The position numbers and the translations under genes were made by a program. Below, piece after piece: positions 5,453 to 8,245 of a stretch of DNA of 8,245 nt. The DNA is taken from NCBI GenBank assembly GCA_945869935.1, contig CAMBSA010000055.1, positions 1 through 8,245 on the forward strand, written 5' to 3'. Origin of the DNA: Bordetella parapertussis. GTDB taxonomy: Bacteria > Pseudomonadota > Gammaproteobacteria > Burkholderiales > SG8-39. Within the stretch, counting starts at the first letter, position 1, and the number at the start of each line of letters is the position of its first letter. Below the pieces are notes generated by a model, which saw only the letters and a program-made list of their open reading frames with translations, was not told the DNA's origin and ran no database searches.

Positions 5453-6311
5453 ACCGGATGCAAGCGCCATGAATGCACAGGTTGAAACACCCGCCATGCA
5501 CGATCTCGTTGCCGATCCAATCGCCGACATCACCTACACCGTGGCCACCGGCGAAAAACTCGTCAACGAGACCTTCGGTCCGGGCAACATCCTGCGCCAG
5601 AACACCGGCACCTACGAGCAGCGCCCGATGCGAATCCGCGACGCGCGACCGATGCGCGGCGAACTCTCGCTCGACGTGCAGGGCTTCACGCTCGTGGACC
5701 AGAAAAGCGCGATGAAGAACTTCCTCGATATCGAGGAACTCAAGCGCGTGTATTACCCGGAGATGGAGCGCTTCGTGCAGGCAATGTCGGGGGCCACGCG
5801 CGTGGTGCTCTTCGATCACACCCTGCGTTCGGGCGACGAGGCGGAACGGAACGAAAAGCTCCTGCGCGAGCCGATCCTTGCCGCGCACAACGACTACACC
5901 GAATGGTCCGGGCCGAACCGGGTGCGCGAACTGCTGCCCGACGAAGCCGACGAGCTGCTCAAGCGGCGCTTCGCGATCATCCAGGTCTGGCGGGCGATCG
6001 ACAATCCGATCGTGCGCAATCCGCTGTCGATTGCGGACGCCCGCAGCATCGACATGAAGGACCTGATCATCGCCGAGCGGCGCTTTCCGCACCGGATCGG
6101 CCAGACCTACCGCGCCGCATACAACGCTGCGCACCAGTGGTACTGGTTCCCGCGCATGACCCGGGACGAGGCGCTGGTGTTCAAGGTCTACGACTCGGAC
6201 GCCGGCGGCCGCGCGCGCTTCGTGCCGCACACCTCGTTCGAAGATCCGGCCACGCCCGCCGATGCACCGCCGCGGCACAGCATCGAGATTCGCACCATCG
6301 CGTTCTTCTAG
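5436..6311 (+). CDS. CmcJ/NvfI (AsaB)-like family protein, putative Fe(II)/2-oxoglutarate-type oxygenase
   Basis: 291-aa soluble protein resembling the CmcJ/AsaB/GA4-desaturase-like family, in which some fungal members are iron/2-oxoglutarate hydroxylases or endoperoxidases and most bacterial members are uncharacterised. Family-like segments are TGEKLVNETFGPGN near the N-terminus, HNDYTEWSGPNRVRELLPDE (151-170), RRFAIIQVWRAIDNPIVRNP (about 176-195), HQWYWFPRM (233-241) and a C-terminal FVPHTSFEDP plus IEIRTIAFF. H151-x-D153 with H233 could be the iron-binding triad; that assignment is inferred. It is the only plus-strand gene, divergent from the FAH-family gene and convergent with the Bug gene. 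ATGs at 5436, 5469 and 5496 all lack a clear Shine-Dalgarno, so the start is uncertain. Substrate unknown; it may modify an intermediate of the neighbouring pathway. Confidence 0.75.
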   Translation: MLPTIKPDASAMNAQVETPAMHDLVADPIADITYTVATGEKLVNETFGPGNILRQNTGTYEQRPMRIRDARPMRGELSLDVQGFTLVDQKSAMKNFLDIEELKRVYYPEMERFVQAMSGATRVVLFDHTLRSGDEAERNEKLLREPILAAHNDYTEWSGPNRVRELLPDEADELLKRRFAIIQVWRAIDNPIVRNPLSIADARSIDMKDLIIAERRFPHRIGQTYRAAYNAAHQWYWFPRMTRDEALVFKVYDSDAGGRARFVPHTSFEDPATPADAPPRHSIEIRTIAFF

Positions 6312-6328
6312 CGCGACACTGAAGCGAC

Positions 6329-6347
6329 GCCCAGGCTCGAGCCGGGC
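6329..6347. terminator. Hairpin between convergent genes, possible bidirectional terminator
   Basis: GCCC (6329-6332), a bulged A, GGC, loop TCGA, GCC, GGGC (6344-6347) make a 7-bp stem in the 51-bp gap between the plus-strand stop (6311) and minus-strand stop (6363). Position fits a shared terminator; there is no T-tract on either side. Confidence 0.4.
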
Positions 6348-6362
6348 GCACCCGAAGCCCCT

Positions 6363-7352
6363 CTATTCGATGCTGATGCCCGCCCGCCGCGCGATCTGTC
6401 CGTAACGCTCGGCGTCGGCACGGATCAGTTTCTGCATCTCCGCCGACGACAGCACGAACATGTCGAAGCCCGCCTGTTCCAGGCGCTTGCGCAATTCCGG
6501 GTTCTGCGCGACCCGCCGGATGTCTGAATCGATGCGTGCGACGATGCCCACGGGGGTACCCGGCGAGGCCATGAAACCGTAGTAGTTGTCGAGCGCGAAA
6601 TCCTTGAGTTCCTCGATGCCGGATTCGCGCATCGTCGGAACGTCGGGTACCGACGCGGAACGGCCAGTCGACAACAGGGCGAGCGCGCGCAGCCGGCCGT
6701 CCTTCACGAAAGGAAGCGCGGTCGCCGCATTGGTTGCGATCACCTTCACATGACCCGCCGCGGCATCCGCCGACAGCGGCCCGCAGCCCCGGTGCGGCAC
6801 ATGCACCGCATCGATGCCAAGCGCCCGCTTGTACATCTCCATCGCGAAGTGATGCGGGCTCGCCACGTTGCAGGAGCCGTAATCGAGCTTGCCCGGCGAC
6901 GCCTTGAACAGTGCAGTGAGTTCCTTCATGTTGCGCGCGGCCACGCTCGGGTGCACCGCGATCATCATCGGCGACGCGGTGACGATGCCCAAGGAGGGAA
7001 ATTCGGTGGTGATGTCGAACGAGAGCTTGCGAAACAGCACGTGATTGATCAGGTGCGTGTTGCTCATCAGCAGCAGGGTGTACCCGTCGGGCACCGAGCG
7101 ATGCACCGACTCCACGCCGATCGACCCGCCCGCCCCGGTCCGGTTCTCGATCACCACCGGCTGCTTCCATGCCTCGGCGAGTTTCTCGCCGAACACTCGC
7201 GCGGTGATGTCTGCGGAGCCGCCCGGCGGGAAGGTCACCACGACCTTCACCGCGCGCGCGGGCCACTCGACGGCGGGCTGGGCAAGGGCCGGTGCTGCGG
7301 TAAAAAACAGGGCCGCGGGGAGCAGGCAGGAAAGAAAACGACGCGATGTCAT
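6363..7352 (-). CDS. Bug/TctC-family periplasmic solute-binding protein
   Basis: 329-aa exported binding protein of the tripartite tricarboxylate transporter receptor family, which is greatly expanded in Burkholderiales and binds small carboxylates or related compounds. MTSRR, a hydrophobic core (6-22) and A22-L-A24 before Q25 form a clear Sec signal peptide. The mature protein starts with WPARAVKVVVTFPPGGSADI, then VIENRTGAGGSIG, PDGYTLLLMSN, ALGIDAVHVPHRG, SVPDVPTMRESGIEELKDF and SPGTPVGIVARI, all expected blocks. The frame is open to 7634, but the ATG at 7352 follows AAAGGAG at five bases and begins the signal peptide. The start overlaps the upstream stop by ATGA. No TctA/TctB membrane genes are in view, which is common for orphan Bug proteins. 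The ligand cannot be inferred. Confidence 0.94.
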   Translation of the reverse strand: MTSRRFLSCLLPAALFFTAAPALAQPAVEWPARAVKVVVTFPPGGSADITARVFGEKLAEAWKQPVVIENRTGAGGSIGVESVHRSVPDGYTLLLMSNTHLINHVLFRKLSFDITTEFPSLGIVTASPMMIAVHPSVAARNMKELTALFKASPGKLDYGSCNVASPHHFAMEMYKRALGIDAVHVPHRGCGPLSADAAAGHVKVIATNAATALPFVKDGRLRALALLSTGRSASVPDVPTMRESGIEELKDFALDNYYGFMASPGTPVGIVARIDSDIRRVAQNPELRKRLEQAGFDMFVLSSAEMQKLIRADAERYGQIARRAGISIE

Positions 7353-8245
7353 GGCGACTCCTTTGAATTGAATGCATTGTTGCGCGCAACCCCCCCGACG
7401 GCCGATTGCACGGAGGCGGGCATGGACACGGTGGCGCCGACGCCGCGGCGTTCCGCCTCCTGCAGCGCATGCGCGGCGAAGGCCACGTCCCCGAGCGCCA
7501 TGCCCTGCATCAGCAGCAGCACGCGCTCGCGCTCGTGCCGGCGACCGGGCCGGGTTCCGGCGAGCACCTCGCCCGCCAGCGCATCGACACGCGCGGCGAA
7601 GCTCTCGCGCGTGAAATGTCCCTGTGCAATCCACGCCCCGCCGTCACCCGCTTCCGAGGCGAAGTCGGCGTCATCCACGATCAGCCGGTCACATTCCGCG
7701 ACGACGCGAAAATCGACTTCATTGTCGTTGCCGAGCGAACAAAGCAAGGTCCCCGGTGCCAGATCGCCCGGCAACACGAGGGGTGCGCGCGACGAGGTCA
7801 CGGTGATCACCACGGTCGCGTAATCGAACATCCGCTCGCGGCTGGATTCGGCGCGCACCCGAATGCCAAGGCGCGCTGCGTGGCGTCCGGCGAACTCTGC
7901 GGTGCGTCGCGGGTCGCGCGCGAAAACCCGCATCCCCGCGAGGTCGAGAACACGCGGCAGCATCGGCATAAGTTCATCCGCGATGGCGCCCGACCCGAAC
8001 AGCGCCACCTGCGCAGGCCCGCGATTCGCAAGATGCCCGATCATCACCGCCGCGAACGCGGCGGTACGCAGGCGACTGAGCCAGAGTTCGGAGACAAGCC
8101 CGATGAGCGTGTTGTCGGCATGGTTGAACACCGCGCACAAATGCGTCGCGTCGGCGTGTGCGCTTGCACGGGCGATCAGCCGGATTCCGGTCACGCCGGG
8201 GGATGCGATGCTCGCCGCCTTGAACTTGAACACGGTCCCGCCCTG
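7349..8245 (-). CDS. Ornithine cyclodeaminase/mu-crystallin-family protein, N-terminus cut by window
   Basis: NAD(P)-dependent dehydrogenase/deaminase-like protein; family members include ornithine cyclodeaminase, alanine dehydrogenase and ketimine reductases. The frame runs open through base 8245, giving 298 visible residues; the usual 310-350 aa and the absent N-terminal dimerisation segment mean roughly 50-90 residues lie beyond the edge, so the GTG at 8233 is not the start. Visible family features are TGIRLI, a central LSRLRTAAFAAV segment, Rossmann motif VALFGSGAIADELM, TVTSSRAPLVLPGDLAPGTLLCSLGN and an ECDRLIVDD strand. The second glycine-rich half ends with NSKESP, overlapping the Bug gene. 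Typical ornithine-specific residues cannot be confirmed, so an amino-acid or imine-reducing substrate is only a family-level guess. Co-transcription suggests that the Bug protein captures a related compound. Confidence 0.9.
   Translation of the reverse strand, partial: QGGTVFKFKAASIASPGVTGIRLIARASAHADATHLCAVFNHADNTLIGLVSELWLSRLRTAAFAAVMIGHLANRGPAQVALFGSGAIADELMPMLPRVLDLAGMRVFARDPRRTAEFAGRHAARLGIRVRAESSRERMFDYATVVITVTSSRAPLVLPGDLAPGTLLCSLGNDNEVDFRVVAECDRLIVDDADFASEAGDGGAWIAQGHFTRESFAARVDALAGEVLAGTRPGRRHERERVLLLMQGMALGDVAFAAHALQEAERRGVGATVSMPASVQSAVGGVARNNAFNSKESP
7358..7364 (-). promoter_or_regulatory. Ribosome binding site of the Bug-family gene, inside the upstream coding sequence
   Basis: AAAGGAG on the minus strand, five bases before ATG 7352, also encodes the Lys-Glu near the C-terminus of the upstream gene. 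With the ATGA overlap it indicates translational coupling. Confidence 0.75.

Noticed and set aside
5316..6278. N-terminal extension of the FAH-family frame to 615 aa, suggesting a fusion protein
   Set aside because: The extension is antisense to the CmcJ-like gene, looks like shadow sequence, and the family N-terminus MKICQYN begins at 5315 behind an AGGA site.
6331..6347. Bug-protein signal region considered as a lipoprotein because of Cys9
   Set aside because: Cys9 (coded near 7326, not at this hairpin) lies early in the hydrophobic core without a proper lipobox; A22-L-A24 gives an ordinary signal peptidase I site.
7353..7634. N-terminal extension of the Bug-protein frame to 423 aa
   Set aside because: It overlaps the coding region of the upstream gene in another frame; the signal peptide and RBS place the start at 7352.
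7349..8233. GTG at 8233 as the true start of the ornithine cyclodeaminase-family gene
   Set aside because: The frame continues open to the window edge (Gln-Gly-Gly-Thr before it), there is no RBS, and the family N-terminal segment would be missing.

Overview
The window is GC-rich, gene-dense and almost entirely coding. It looks like chromosome of a betaproteobacterium, probably Burkholderiales or a relative. That is inferred from a Bug/TctC-type periplasmic binding protein, a NagG/NagH-like ring-hydroxylating oxygenase, the base composition and strong AGGAGG ribosome binding sites. No lineage marker gene is present, so the assignment stays tentative. Eight protein genes are visible. Seven are on the minus strand and one on the plus strand. 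Two are cut by the window edges.

Layout in minus-strand transcription order. Right module: an ornithine cyclodeaminase/mu-crystallin-family gene (N-terminus beyond 8245) overlaps by ATGA a Bug-family solute-binding protein gene ending at 6363. Middle: a plus-strand CmcJ/AsaB-like putative oxygenase gene (5436-6311) converges on it, with a hairpin between their ends. The same gene diverges from a fumarylacetoacetate hydrolase (FAH)-family gene (5315 to 4431). About 400 bp of non-coding DNA follows (4035-4430), rich in inverted repeats. Left module, a probable operon: flavin reductase (4034-3519), luciferase-like FMN monooxygenase (3496-2438), MarR regulator (2367-1840), an 84-bp palindromic repeat (1753-1836), then the alpha (1699-476) and beta (473 to past base 1) subunits of an aromatic-ring-hydroxylating dioxygenase.

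Functionally the left half reads as an aromatic-acid catabolic cluster. A two-component FMNH2-dependent monooxygenase and a Rieske oxygenase would attack the substrate, and a MarR protein would sense a substrate or intermediate. The FAH-family enzyme would hydrolyse or otherwise process a ring-cleavage product. From remembered sequences the oxygenase most resembles salicylate 5-hydroxylase NagGH, and next terephthalate dioxygenase TphA2/TphA3, but the substrate cannot be read from sequence. No ring-cleavage dioxygenase, ferredoxin or oxygenase reductase lies in the window. The right module probably imports and processes a small organic or amino acid; a link to the aromatic cluster is only positional.

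The most interesting non-coding features are the 84-bp imperfect palindrome wedged between the regulator and oxygenase genes, the palindrome cluster at 4220-4380, and the compact divergent control region at 5316-5452.
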